From Lamellibrachia satsuma (lineage: Eukaryota > Annelida > Polychaeta > Sabellida > Siboglinidae), in assembly GCA_033239005.1 (NCBI GenBank), contig BSQZ01000072.1, positions 1,648,501-1,712,500 of the forward strand: DNA of 64,000 nucleotides. Reading direction: 5' to 3'. Of the stretch, positions 36,701 to 47,170 are shown one piece after another. Each line of letters starts with the position of its first letter. Position 1 is the first letter of the stretch. A program made the position numbers and the translations under genes. The notes under the pieces were generated by a model, which did no database searches, was not told the origin of the DNA, and saw only the letters and a list, made by a program, of their open reading frames with translations.

Positions 36701-39700
36701 CCGTTTGCATGGCGCCATCATACAATTTAGTTTTAATTAGTTTGCTACGTTAGCCTTGAATAAGGCTGTTTTTGTGATCAAAAGAACACTTTAGGCTAAT
36801 ATACTTGCTAACTGTGTCTTCTATTAACCTCGCATGAGAAAAAAAAAACCTGCCACCTAGCGAATACGGAGAACACTGTGTAACAAAACAACGAAGTCAG
36901 TGTGTACTAATTTACGCTAAAATCCTGCTGTTAATTCCTTTTTTACCGAAAACGTTTACTACCACTATGTCAGATATTACCTTATGTATGTAATTTAAAT
37001 AAATCACTTTATCTTATATATATATTAGCCAATGTAAACGATAGCTCGATGCACGGGTTGAATTCACGACCTGTAAACAAACTCCCTTTTATCACTCGTT
37101 GAGTTTGAATCCGGGAAAAAATACTACCTCTGTTAACAAAAACGGTTTCTTAATATATGTCTACAAGAAGTTGGTGAACAATATATGTATAATACTAATA
37201 CTTATTCTAACCAATATTCCAATGTTACTGACTATTCACTATGCTATCTCAATTTTCGGATGGTAAACAACCCTATTAACGCTCGCTGAATTCCCTGACA
37301 GAATCCGAAACTAACTTACTCTAAAATACTCCCTCTGACTAATAATTAACAAAACCTGTTTCCTAATATATGTCTACAATACGTTTGTGTATAATATATA
37401 TGCAATAGTAATACTTATTCTATTTGATATACCGCGTTTTTCTGTAAATGTTCTACACCAAATTCAAGTCGCTGCACCAAGTCCAAGTAGCCGGAAGTCA
37501 AAATGATAACAGTGTGCTGTGTCCGTGCCCCGTGGCAGTGACCACGATGTCGATGCGGCACTGCCACTAGTGTGCGACTTCGCTTAGGTGGTTTGAAAAT
37601 TGCATTTGAGATTCACAAATACGCCACGTATAAGAATCAAATGTATAGTCATAAATGCAGCTTAGTAGGGAACACCAATATAAACTGGGGTGAAATGGCA
37701 TACTTCCACTGCATCATAATGCCAAACGCACAACTCAAACTTGGTGCGCAAAAACATGAATTCGTCATCCACACACGAAACAGTGAATCGATGTTAAGTG
37801 GTACCGGAGAGGTGCGTCGTTAATTTATGTGTTCAGAGTGGTTGAAAGACGAAGTGGAACAATTATTAAAATTGTCATTTTCCATGTTTAATCAACTTTT
37901 ACACTTCTTGTCAACTCATGTGCATGTTCGGTAGCTCGGATACAGGTTATTATTTTCAATTGCCATTACAGCCTAGTTGGTCAATCAGATCGTAATGAAA
38001 TATTGTTGATTCCTTATCTATTCCATAACTGTACAAGTATACATGTATTTTATTAAGTTTGACATACAACAGTATGTGTAGGTATGTGACAATTATTTTA
38101 GAATACATTGTATCTCAATAAAACTTATACCACTGAAGAGTTTTAACATGGTGTTTAGATATTTGTTCTATGGTGAATATTAAGAAAGTTATGCCAATTT
38201 GAATGTCGGAAATTATGTCTAAATTTTGCCCCTTTGTTTTACAGTAAAACATAGGCAAACGTGTGACCAGTAATCAAGTTTTTGCACTTCAAAATGTCAT
38301 AACTTTCTTAATATTAATATTATTAAGATAAACATTTTAGTGCATATTTCCTATGGACAACTATTTATAATGATGTAGTTTTCATTACATTGCCAATTCA
38401 GTTCTTAGATTAATAATTAATTACTCAAATGAATCATTTTATGAAATTATTTTTAAAATAAATTCATTCATACATCATATATTTTAATGAAATGTTCAAT
38501 GAGATCAAACCACAATATAACATACAAACTGGTTATGGGAAAGTAATGTGTCTGTCCATAGTATTTCTCCAATCACACATCATTAATTACTTCCCGAATC
38601 ACTAATTAACCAACTTATTGGATTCATAAATTTCTTTAAAATGTCATTAATAATTAATATATTTCAATGACATACACACAATAAAACACTACTAAGGAGT
38701 AAAGAAACTGCACATAGCAAAATTAAGTATGTAAAATGTATTTCACAATTACACATAATTAATTATTTCATTAATAACTAATTAACCGACTTAATTAGAC
38801 ATACAGACATGCAAACATTACAATTGTTTTACATATATTCATAGTTAGTCATAGACACTTGAACAATTCCACAATTACACATAATTAATTATTTCACGAA
38901 TAACTAATTAACCGACTTAATTAGGCATACAGACATGCAAACATGACAATTGTTTTACATGTATTCATTGTTAGTCATAGACACCTGAACAATTTCAATG
39001 ACATTTTCAGTAAAAAAAAAACAGAAACTAGACATAATGACAATTGTTCTACATGTATTCATTGTCAGTCATCATCAACATCCTTCAAAGCTGTGAGTGT
39101 ACGCGAAATCACACGGTCATGTTCAGTGTACACAAACAACACATGACCATTCAGGATGTCTTTACCAGCACAGGGCAAGGTAGCGAAGTTGTCTGTTAAA
39201 TGCTGCGTAGCAAGTCCAACTTTGGCAGCAGGAGTCTTCCGTTTCTTTTTTGGAGGCATCTTCTGAAATTAAAATGTATAATATGTTTGAATTAGTATGC
39301 AATAGTATCCAGATTATAGATACTAAAACAAGATTCAATATATTATACTTAAGTGAGCATATGATGTGTTCTAATATATAATCAGACTCACCACTCAAAT
39401 AACCTAACTCTAACTGCTTGTGTATTAAGTATTCATCACATAAACCACAATCACATAAAAGACATACAAGTAGTTTCAATTACAATTTAGAGTAACAATG
39501 GCTTCTTTTTGTGTTGAATCACCTTTTGTGTTAGCTCCAAAGTCCAAATAGGCTGAACAGCCAACAGAAGCAATGTCAATGAGGACTGCTCAATCAAATT
39601 ATCTAATTGCATCAAATAAACAATCACTATCAAGTAAAATAACAAAATACTAAATACTCACACTAAGTTACAGTCAAACATTAAGTAAAAACAACTGATG

Positions 39701-42700
39701 TAGTCGAATTAATTGAAACCTCTATAGATCTAACAGCAAACAAGCTTAAATGCACATGTCTTTGTTTGTAAGCACTTGTTGAATAGCCAATGTGGACGCC
39801 TAAAACAGGTCACGTGATCACCGGGCTGGCGACAACAACGATTGAGAACGATCAGAAATCGTCAATCATCCACTAATCCATATTATTGCATGAGTTACCA
39901 ACAATCCATAACTGGCTAAAATAATATAACATTAATACTGGATGCCTTAATTGCACAATTAAACATGGTTTTGATGGCAAAATAAAACAGTGGGTGATCG
40001 TTCGAATTTGTCAACATCGACATTTCTCGGAGCGAACATCAGTTTTACCGCGGCTAAAAACAAATACTTCTCTGCCATAGATTTCTCCCAAACTTGGCCA
40101 ATATATACATAAATATATATTAAACATGTGTATAAAGTTTAAAAAGTTTCATATCCTTACCTTGAAGAAGAATATTGACACTGAAAATGACGCATGATTT
40201 CAAAATGTCACAACTTTCAAAGTTTCCCTCCGATATCAACAATTCGAAAACGAGGTAGCAGGGGAACACGTGAACTATGTCATCAGTATGGTTGTTGCTT
40301 GGGAATCCCTCAAATAGACCGATGACGCTACAGAAAAGGGGTTGACCCCTTTCCCCGAAGCGCTCTGCAGCGAAACTGTGCTCGCAGCCGAAGCGGCCTC
40401 CGCGGGGTGGCGGAGTTTGTCACGTACCTACTATGTGACATTTAAAGATAATACACATTGACGCTGGTCCACTCATTAGATAACTTCTTTATAAACCGCG
40501 CGGCCAGCACATCGTGGCTTCAATGGCGTTTTTGCAATCTTGGTGCAATGGGCTGCGATCGCCTTCCCTGGTGACGGATGATATGTGAACTCTGACTATT
40601 GGAGTCCGAACACTTCGTTTTAAAGAGAGTAGACTTTCCTAGTGAATCTAATACCCAAGAAACTCCTTGTCAAGACGAACACTTGCAGGCAGCGAACGAT
40701 TTTGGCAATTGTCACGAGCGATAAATCGCTCCCTAAATTATTGATTTGCGTGAGCGATAGGGAGCGAGAGTGATCGCTCGCCCGCCTCAAAAAAAGTATG
40801 CCCTGGTTTTATCTGGATTAAGCTTTAGCTTACTTGATTCCATCCAAAACAAAATGTCAGTAAGGCAATCACTTAAACTCGAAACAGATTCTTGTGCATT
40901 TGATTGTGAAAGTGATATGTAAACCTGTGTGTTACCAACATACAGGTGATGACTGAGATTATGATTAGTAATGACTTGGCTGAGAGACGTAGTATCATAT
41001 AAGCTAAACAAAACAGGGCCAAGGTGTTGTGGGCAAGACAGTGTGCCAGATATGTTAATGCTTTGGTATGTCTGAAAAATATGATTTGAGCCACTAGAGT
41101 TGTGCCAGAAATGCCAAATGTTGATGAAGGCATTGTAAAAGGATTAAATGATCAATCGTATCGAAAGCAGCTGAGAGATCTAGTAAAGTGAGTGCTGTGA
41201 CTTTGCCATTGTCCATGTTGTCAATTATATCATTGTGTATTCTGAGAAGGGCTGTTTTGGTAGACTGGAATCGTTTATATGCAGACTGTAGATCATTTGA
41301 TAAGTGGTGTTTACAAATATGTTCATGAAGGCGATTAGCAACTACTTGTTTGAATACTTTTGATCAGGGTTGGCCGGTATTTCCCGGGGGTGGTATTTCC
41401 CGGCGGTAATTCCCGGTATTTCCCGCGCCGGGAAATACTCTTCAAAATGGGAAATACTGGGAAATAAGAATTTTTAATGTTTTTCTTTAATTTTATTTAA
41501 TTTGTTTGTTATTTGTATATATGATTATATTACATTGAAGTGTATGTTAGTATGTTAATTGAAGGTGTAAAACTGTTTCTCTGTGACTCTTTAGTCGATC
41601 GGCCTTCGCGCTAACAATAGTCTGGCAGTCGTTGCATTTCGCAGTTTGCTTCTTCCCTTCTACGGTAATAGTGTAGAAACCCCATATTGGATTCTTGGCT
41701 TTCATGGTTAAGTTGCTGCTAGACTGAGAGTATAATATGCATGTGCTCTGACAAAATTTACTGAAACCTTATATACCTTTCCCTTAGATATGAAGCCATT
41801 TAGCACTTATTCCTGTGATTGGCTGTGAAACTAACTGACAGCAAATTGACAACTAGCACCCCCTTCAACTGTTTTAACCTCATGTCTGTGGACTGTCACT
41901 GTGGAGATAATTGACACCTTTTGTTAATCAATTAAATGACTCTTTTTAAACAAACACTGGAACCATACCTGGTACATGCTTGAGTAACAGTGTAAAGATG
42001 AAGCCATGTATACCTGTCATTCACTGTCTTTGTACCACTGTATTTTTAAAAGACAATGAAGATTGACACCTTTTTGTGAAATGACACTTCTGTAGCTAAG
42101 AGTAAGGGATCATGATTTAGATAAGATAGATAACGTGTTATTTATGATGAGCCATATGACCCATGAACAAATTGTCATGGCATCAAGTGTTAAATAACCA
42201 GGTAAGAACATACTTTCCATATTTCCCAGTATTTCCCGGTATTTCCCAGCGTCCTGGGAAATACTCTTATTTCCCGGGAAATTGCCAACACTGCTTTTGA
42301 TAGAAAACTGAGATTGGAGATAATTCTTTAGGTAATTTTTACACAGAGTTTGTTTTTTAATAAGAGGATTTACAAGAGCTTGTTTGATGGGTGAGGTGAA
42401 TGGGGCGGTGAACAGGGCTGGGTGCTTTCAAAAAGTATTGCAAATAATTGTAATCCTTTTTTAACTTTTTTTATAAAGTACTGAAAATACTCCATAAAAT
42501 GGAATATTACACCCATCCCTGGTTGTGACTACAAGCTTGGTATGGCTTTTTGAAAAATGTCATGACAGCTTCTTAAACAGATTTAAGGTTTATATTTTCA
42601 AGAGTGATTTTTGCTTGGATAGTTTTCATATTTAGCTGAGTAGACCTTATTTTAACTTTAAAGGATGTGCAAGCACACTTAATTATACACTACAAATATT

Positions 42701-44967
42701 ATAGGTGACAATGTGCTGTACAAATTTCAACATTACTGACACTTGTTTAAGCGATGTCAGTAATAACTTGACTTTAGGACCAATCTTTAGCCCCCCTCCA
42801 ATAAAAACCATATCCGTACTGTAAGGCCAATTTTGACTAATACATTGTCCGCCCAGCATATTATAGCCATATATTTAAGTGGTTCCCAAAAGTATGTATT
42901 TATTATTTATTATGTAATTTAACATGGTTTGCACCAAATAGTTTTCTTAGAATATAATATAAATATATTTTCCTCAGTACAACGGATTTAGACTCAACCA
43001 GCATTAACCCTGGGAGTGATCACTGGGCCGAATTCGGCCCGCACGATCAGTGCGAAGTGTTCTGGCCAATTTTTGTATCACTCTGTAGGAACAATGTTTG
43101 TTTCCGTCACCAGTACCTCACACACGAACAAATGGTATCATTGGAAAGTTGAATCACTCTTCATTCTGATTCATATTTATTGATGCGAATAGTCGATGAT
43201 TAGCCAATAACGATCTAGCTTACAAAAAGCGTCACATAGTTGGTGTCCATATTTGGCTGCTTTTACTACGCTACGCAGAATAAATTTGTTTCCATTCACA
43301 GAATCTAAATATGTAACAGGTTATACCTTTGGAAAGCTCTATGATTGGCCTATTATACACGTGAAAGAGAGAGTGGGCTATATGCAGCGAATGAGAGATC
43401 ATCGTTACAACATGTGTTGTTTGGGCCGTCTGAGCAATTTACTAATCCGCCATTTTGTTTTCTCACTTCGTTCTGTGTCAGTTCATTTTAGGCCGGATTA
43501 TTTCAAGTTTCTGAGTCAATAATTTGGCAAATTGAATAACAGCATTTGTGAATCATGCTATTATACTAGTTCAGACAGTTATAATGATGCTGCAGGATTT
43601 GTTGAGGTAAATATCAGCAAGTTGCCATCACGATTTCTGCCAGTTTCGACGCCCGCACTACCATGGTAAACGATGCGCTGTTGGAAAAAAATCATAAAAA
43701 TAAAAGTTCTCAACATATTTGATTCATTTTTGTTTTATTTTATAGCTAATATGTACGGTTACAATTTTCTAATTGGACATAGGGACATACAGCCACTCAG
43801 TAATTATCAAGTAGCGGGATGAAAATAAAAATGCTGCTTTATTTTTTATGAAATTCAAAAAGTAATATCCCCAGATTATTTGCTGTAGTTTTTATCAGTT
43901 TATTATAATAGTCTTTTAGCAACAAAATGATACTTCAATAATATTTGTGCGATAATTATTAGCAATGTTATGGTATTTTAAAAGCACCCTTGTAAATAAC
44001 TCCGATTTGGGCACGGACCACAGTCACCTTTCCCATAGACGATCATTATAACGTTCTTGCGCCTACATTGAAAATTTATCCTACAATTTTTTTTTTAATT
44101 CACAGAAAATGACAGACCCACTAAGACACCTGGTGTGTAAAATTCGTGAAAATGACATACCTCCTTTTCACACAAATTGCTTCAAAGCATGATGCCCCTG
44201 CATTTCTGCCATGAAATTTCCCGGTTTCCAAAATATGAGTACATCCTGCCTAACAGCCACTGTGTCCTTACGCAACTGGCATACCTACTGACAAATGGCA
44301 TCATTTCAAAGCTTAGATGCTACTGTGCACAAAAACATCACTTCCACTCACTCATCCACACAATTTCTGCTCTCACAAATAAACCCTATCTGCACAATTA
44401 ATTTTTTCCTTGGGACTCTTTATGTAATGGCGGATGGATTCTGACTGTGGTCCGTGCCCATTTGATCACTCCTATGGTTAAACTCCCGGTAGGTGGCGGT
44501 AAGGGCCTGGTAATCAGTCTAGTCTAGACTGTTCTAAAACGGAATTAACGATCTTTACTCATCTTACCTCTGGCTCTGCTGCCGTATTATCAGCCCTCAT
44601 AGCTATACGCAAATACTATTCATTCGGGCATATTGAGGGGTACCCATATTTAGTTGTGGGAATACCGAGTTATGCAGCAATGTTTTGTCATTAATGCAGA
44701 CGACATTATCACATCATAGGAACAGTTTAGTATAACAGTCACAGTGACAGTGGCAGTGCGACTGTCCAGGCCCGGGCTACGGGAGGGGGACGCGCAAGTG
44801 AAGCTTCCAAATGATTAATCAGGAAATCCACATTCACACAAATACATTACCTTGTCGAATGTTCCAGAATTTAATGGAGTTGACCCCACGATTATGTCAC
44901 TTTGTACATGATGCAAAAACGACACAATTAGCAGAGCACCGAGTACACACACTTGCGTTGACGCCAT
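27463..44967 (-). CDS. ERP29: ERp29, ER-resident thioredoxin-fold chaperone
   Basis: Four exons (44967-44851, 31183-31045, 30404-30237, 27794-27463) join in phase to 251 residues, close to the roughly 260 of vertebrate ERp29. Exon 1 gives a signal peptide (MASTQVCVLGALLIVSFLHH). Exons 2-3 give the thioredoxin-like domain without a CxxC active site, with ALVKFDQMYPYGEEHDEFK, which closely resembles the family motif. Exon 4 gives the all-helical ERp29 C-terminal domain (from about IGLPGCVEEFDEL), ending in the ER-retrieval signal KDEL. Proteins of this family (windbeutel in flies) help secretory proteins fold or leave the ER. Intron 1 is 13.7 kb and full of transposons. An ER-stress element lies 18 bp from the start codon. 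Identification is firm; exon 1 rests on its start codon, signal peptide, splice site, phase and promoter motif. Confidence 0.95.
27795..30236. other. ERP29 intron 3
   Basis: AT-rich. 28440-28730 is a single copy related to the 80-bp satellite family at 19620-20178. No exon, LINE or RNA gene recognised. Confidence 0.5.
30237..30404 (-). CDS. ERP29: ERP29 exon 3
   Basis: Acceptor TTCAACAG, donor GTAATT. Encodes VAEQEQNKELAKRYNANKDD...FPVYKLF...RFIVGESG, the second half of the thioredoxin-like domain. Upstream in the transcript direction a 50-bp minisatellite repeats the acceptor sequence. Confidence 0.93.
30401..30600 (-). repeat. 50-bp minisatellite, 4 copies, at ERP29 exon 3 acceptor
   Basis: Units (plus strand) contain GTTGAACACACAAACATTCT and CTTGTCAGCACACATGG, with GTTG at 30407, 30457, 30507 and 30557. 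On the gene's strand each unit carries GTTCAACAG/ATGTAAC or a close variant, resembling the real acceptor. Confidence 0.9.
31045..31183 (-). CDS. ERP29: ERP29 exon 2
   Basis: Acceptor TTTTTTAG, donor GTAAGG, phase 0 entry and phase 1 exit. Encodes IVPRFKAALVKFDQMYPYGE...LLIAEVNVD. Confidence 0.95.
31440..32330 (-). mobile_element. L2-like LINE 3' fragment
   Basis: The minus strand reads HWLPVTYRINFNLSTLAYRA and GKRAFSVAARRAWNELP, the standard C-terminal blocks of L2/CR1-type reverse transcriptases, in two frames. 5' truncated; it sits in ERP29 intron 1. Confidence 0.85.
32626..34235 (-). pseudogene. LINE reverse transcriptase (copy C)
   Basis: The 419-residue frame 34235-32976 holds all core RT motifs, including [12 protein letters not shown] and an intact catalytic KFADDTKLF. 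A 10-bp deletion (relative to copy B) near 32995 shifts the frame to 32979-32626 for the C-terminal tail. Confidence 0.92.
34427..35494 (-). pseudogene. LINE endonuclease (copy C)
   Basis: 355 residues with NARSI, TESWA, GDFNHGHIQW and SDHNQIHF. Frame lost at about 34450 before the RT. Confidence 0.9.
35500..36723 (-). pseudogene. LINE ORF1: zinc finger, linker and esterase (copy C)
   Basis: 36721-36278 starts MAPCKRQLKATRHLICGSCS, with cysteine pairs (CGSC ... CRGC) resembling a PHD-type finger, followed by an acidic heptad-like segment (KELEVELEELRLLV). A repetitive Gly/Lys/Glu linker follows (36060-36410). The SGNH esterase (36253-35630) has GDSIVR and VHVGTNN; the final DGLHLSGKG block is in another frame near 35600. 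Confidence 0.85.
36060..36410 (-). repeat. Minisatellite inside LINE ORF1 linker
   Basis: Tandem units encoding GVGETGGKTTGVKER-like residues. A related but differently arranged array is in copy A (about 230-480). Confidence 0.8.
36724..37500. repeat. Tandem monomer-like repeats upstream of LINE copy C
   Basis: Two related segments of roughly 200-235 bp (about 37090-37210 and 37285-37440) share TTAATATATGTCTACAA and AATACTTATTCTA. They may be LINE promoter monomers or a separate satellite. Confidence 0.5.
37501..38740. other. ERP29 intron 1, unassigned
   Basis: A mildly GC-rich patch (37500-37580), then AT-rich DNA. No supported exon. Confidence 0.4.
38745..39075. repeat. About 122-bp direct repeat
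   Basis: CACAATTACACATAATTAATTATTTC recurs from about 38746 to about 38870; a third partial copy (ATGACAATTGTTCTACATGT) at 39036-39070 overlaps the end of the small gene at 39065-39259. Confidence 0.8.
39065..39259 (-). CDS. Possible small nuclear protein gene nested in ERP29 intron
   Basis: A 64-residue frame starting MPPKKKRKTPAAKVG, which includes a classical PKKKRK nuclear-localisation-like cluster, and ending in an acidic tail (DVDDD). The ATG sits 3 nt inside an exon with a good acceptor (TTTCAG before 39262). A donor CAAG/GTAAGGAT at 40161/40160 could end a 5' untranslated exon, with a GC-rich promoter-like region at 40200-40450. Not recognised as any family. It could be a retrocopy fragment or chance. 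Confidence 0.35.
   Translation of the reverse strand: MPPKKKRKTPAAKVGLATQHLTDNFATLPCAGKDILNGHVLFVYTEHDRVISRTLTALKDVDDD
40200..40600 (-). promoter_or_regulatory. GC-rich, CpG-containing promoter-like segment
   Basis: A locally GC-rich stretch (CGAAGCGCTCTGCAGCG, GAAGCGGCCTCCGCGGGGTGG) in an otherwise AT-rich intron, directly upstream of the candidate first exon of the 64-residue gene. Inference from composition only. Confidence 0.3.
40780..42500 (-). mobile_element. L2-like LINE fragment interrupted by a hAT element
   Basis: The minus strand reads HLYVGNTQVY in place of the catalytic HxYADDTQxY box, then KLKLNPDKT, typical of L2 RT. Sequence resumes after the hAT element at 42302 for about 200 bp. 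The active-site aspartates are lost. Confidence 0.75.
41357..42301 (-). mobile_element. hAT DNA transposon with BED finger, 8-bp target duplication
   Basis: The element spans 41365-42293 (929 bp). Ends CAGGGTTGGC / GCCAACACTG are inverted repeats of hAT type. It is flanked by exact 8-bp duplications CTTTTGAT (41357-41364 and 42294-42301). Inside, on the minus strand (about 41708-41580), a frame reads NPIWGFYTITVEGKKQTAKC followed by NDC and a later RLKSH, a BED zinc finger (W..F, CxxC, H). The ends hold many TATTTCCCGG repeats in both directions. No transposase catalytic region, so it is non-autonomous. Confidence 0.9.
42502..44005. other. ERP29 intron 1, unassigned
   Basis: AT-rich. TTAACCCTGGGAGTGATCAC at about 43004 resembles a piggyBac-type end but no partner end was found. 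No supported exon. Confidence 0.4.
44006..44461. mobile_element. Small inverted-repeat DNA element (MITE-like)
   Basis: Ends GGGCACGGACCACAGTCA (44009-44026) and its reverse complement TGACTGTGGTCCGTGCCC (44442-44459) match perfectly over 18 bp. A short flanking ATTT may be the target duplication. No transposase frame. Confidence 0.75.
44851..44967 (-). CDS. ERP29: ERP29 exon 1 (signal peptide)
   Basis: ATG at 44967, 39 codons, donor GTAATG at 44850. Encodes MASTQVCVLGALLIVSFLHH followed by VQSDIIVGSTPLNSGTFDK; a hydrophobic signal sequence, then residues resembling the family's first strand (vertebrates have a similar LPLDTVTFYK). Phase 0 exit fits exon 2 exactly. Confidence 0.88.
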
Positions 44968-44984
44968 GTTTCAAAGAGTGATGA

Positions 44985-44995
44985 CGTGGACCAAT
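44985..44995 (-). promoter_or_regulatory. ERSE-II type ER-stress element
   Basis: The minus strand reads ATTGG-T-CCACG, a perfect match to the ER stress response element II (ATTGG-N-CCACG; NF-Y plus ATF6/XBP1). On the other strand it overlaps TGACGTGG, a UPRE-type core. It ends 18 bp before the ERP29 start codon, so the 5' UTR must be very short or the site is transcribed. Confidence 0.75.
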
Positions 44996-45186
44996 AATAT
45001 AACGTCTTTCAAGCAAGGCTAGTCGGTGGAATGTTTATAACCACTGCAACAATTGGTTCTTAAACACAACCTCGCTTTCGTTTTTATAGCCGACAGCGGG
45101 CTGTGTGGATATTTGTTTTGTGTTGTCGCTGTCTAAACATGTAAACTGGCAGTGACAGTGCCTGATGAATTTGCATACAGTCGTGT

Positions 45187-45531
45187 GAAAGCTAAATTCA
45201 ATTAATGTGGCATACGGGCCTGTATCAATTTATATGTTGAATTTGTTAACTGTGTAGTTTTCTTTGATAACAGTCCAGACACTGCCAGTGTCTAGGACAG
45301 TCAGTAGTCAGTAAAAAGACGGTATCAGTGACCAGGGCAGAGCCAGAGCCGAGGCTGTCAGTGAGTAGCGTAAATTCCCTAATCGTATATAACGCCTACT
45401 ATTACAGATAATTACAAACGGTAATAGGCGCCGATTAATGATTGTTGACGGTGAAAGCTAAATTCAATTAATGTGTTACACGGGCCTGTACCAGTTTATA
45501 CGTTGAATTTGTTAACTGTGTATAGCAGGCA
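45187..45531. repeat. Duplicated promoter-proximal segments
   Basis: 45187-45262 recurs at 45452-45525 (GAAAGCTAAATTCAATTAAT...). 45250-45385 is related to 48440-48565 (GCAGTCCAGACACTGC-like core and TAAATTCCC ends). Confidence 0.75.
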
Positions 45532-45754
45532 CTTCAAGCAAAAATGAGATCTCATGGTAGGACATTGCCATTGGCAATTGATTTAAATGAAAGGTGACAT
45601 GTCAAGGAACCCAAAACTGTTTATTTTATCAATATATCTTTGTTAGATCCAAAGATATTGCGATTTTAATGCGGTTAAAATCCAAACATTTTGTGTATCT
45701 TGTATACAGGCAAAAGTCTCTCATTTTTGTGTTATTTTTCAATAAATGTATGAT

Positions 45755-46350
45755 TAAAATGGCATAACTTTTTTGTTTGTATATATATTTTAATAATTTC
45801 TTCAGGAGTTGGAAGCACATTAAGTAGGGTCATAAATATATATATAGTCCAGTCATGTATCATTAATAGTAACTCAGTTAATGCAATTAATAAGTCAGTA
45901 CTGGCTAATTAGTGCGTGAAGTCAACTAACTGACACATTTTGATAAAAGGCCATATCTTCCATGATTATGAAGATATTTGTGTAATTTGTTCAGGGTTTA
46001 CAAACTCATTAACAAGGGTCATACATATACATCACACACACTTGTAACTCATTTGATGCAATTAATAAGTCAATATTGGCTAATTAATGCGCAACCTCAA
46101 TAGGCCAACACCTTTTAATAAAAGGCCATAACTTCCATGATTATGAAGATATTTGCATAATTTGTTCAGGGTTTACAAACTCATTAAACATGGTCATAAA
46201 ATATACATAACTTAATTGATGCAATTAATAAATCAATATTGGCTAATTAATGCGCAAACGCAACAGGTCAACACCTTTTTATAAAAGGCCATAACTTCCA
46301 TGATTTTGAAGATATTTGTATAACTTTTGGCAGAGCCTGGACTTTCATTC
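45755..46350. repeat. About 165-175-bp tandem array, about 4 copies
   Basis: Units share AAAAGGCCATAACTTCCATG (45946, 46120, 46283) and GCTAATTAATGCGCAA; the first copy is diverged. Confidence 0.88.
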
Positions 46351-46358
46351 CCTGCATA

Positions 46359-47107
<749 letters not shown>

Positions 47108-47166
<59 letters not shown>

Positions 47167-47170
47167 TATA
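47108..47170. repeat. (TA)n microsatellite
   Basis: Pure alternating TA with a short interrupted end. Confidence 0.95.

Larger units (their letters stand above)
32535..36723 (-). mobile_element. CR1-type LINE, nearly full length (copy C)
   Basis: Read right to left: ORF1 start (36721) with a zinc finger, a repetitive linker, an esterase domain, endonuclease, reverse transcriptase and a 3' tail ending near 32535. Same family as 1-2682 and 20820-22295. It lies in ERP29 intron 1 on the gene's strand. Several small indels inactivate it. The 5' UTR may extend to about 37440, where tandem monomer-like repeats occur. Confidence 0.93.

Noticed and set aside
43004..43030. Possible piggyBac left end (TTAACCCTGGGAGTG)
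   Set aside because: No matching right end with TTAA was found downstream.
43253..43522. 89-codon plus-strand frame MAAFTTLRRIN
   Set aside because: No splice sites, family resemblance or codon pattern that sets it apart from chance.
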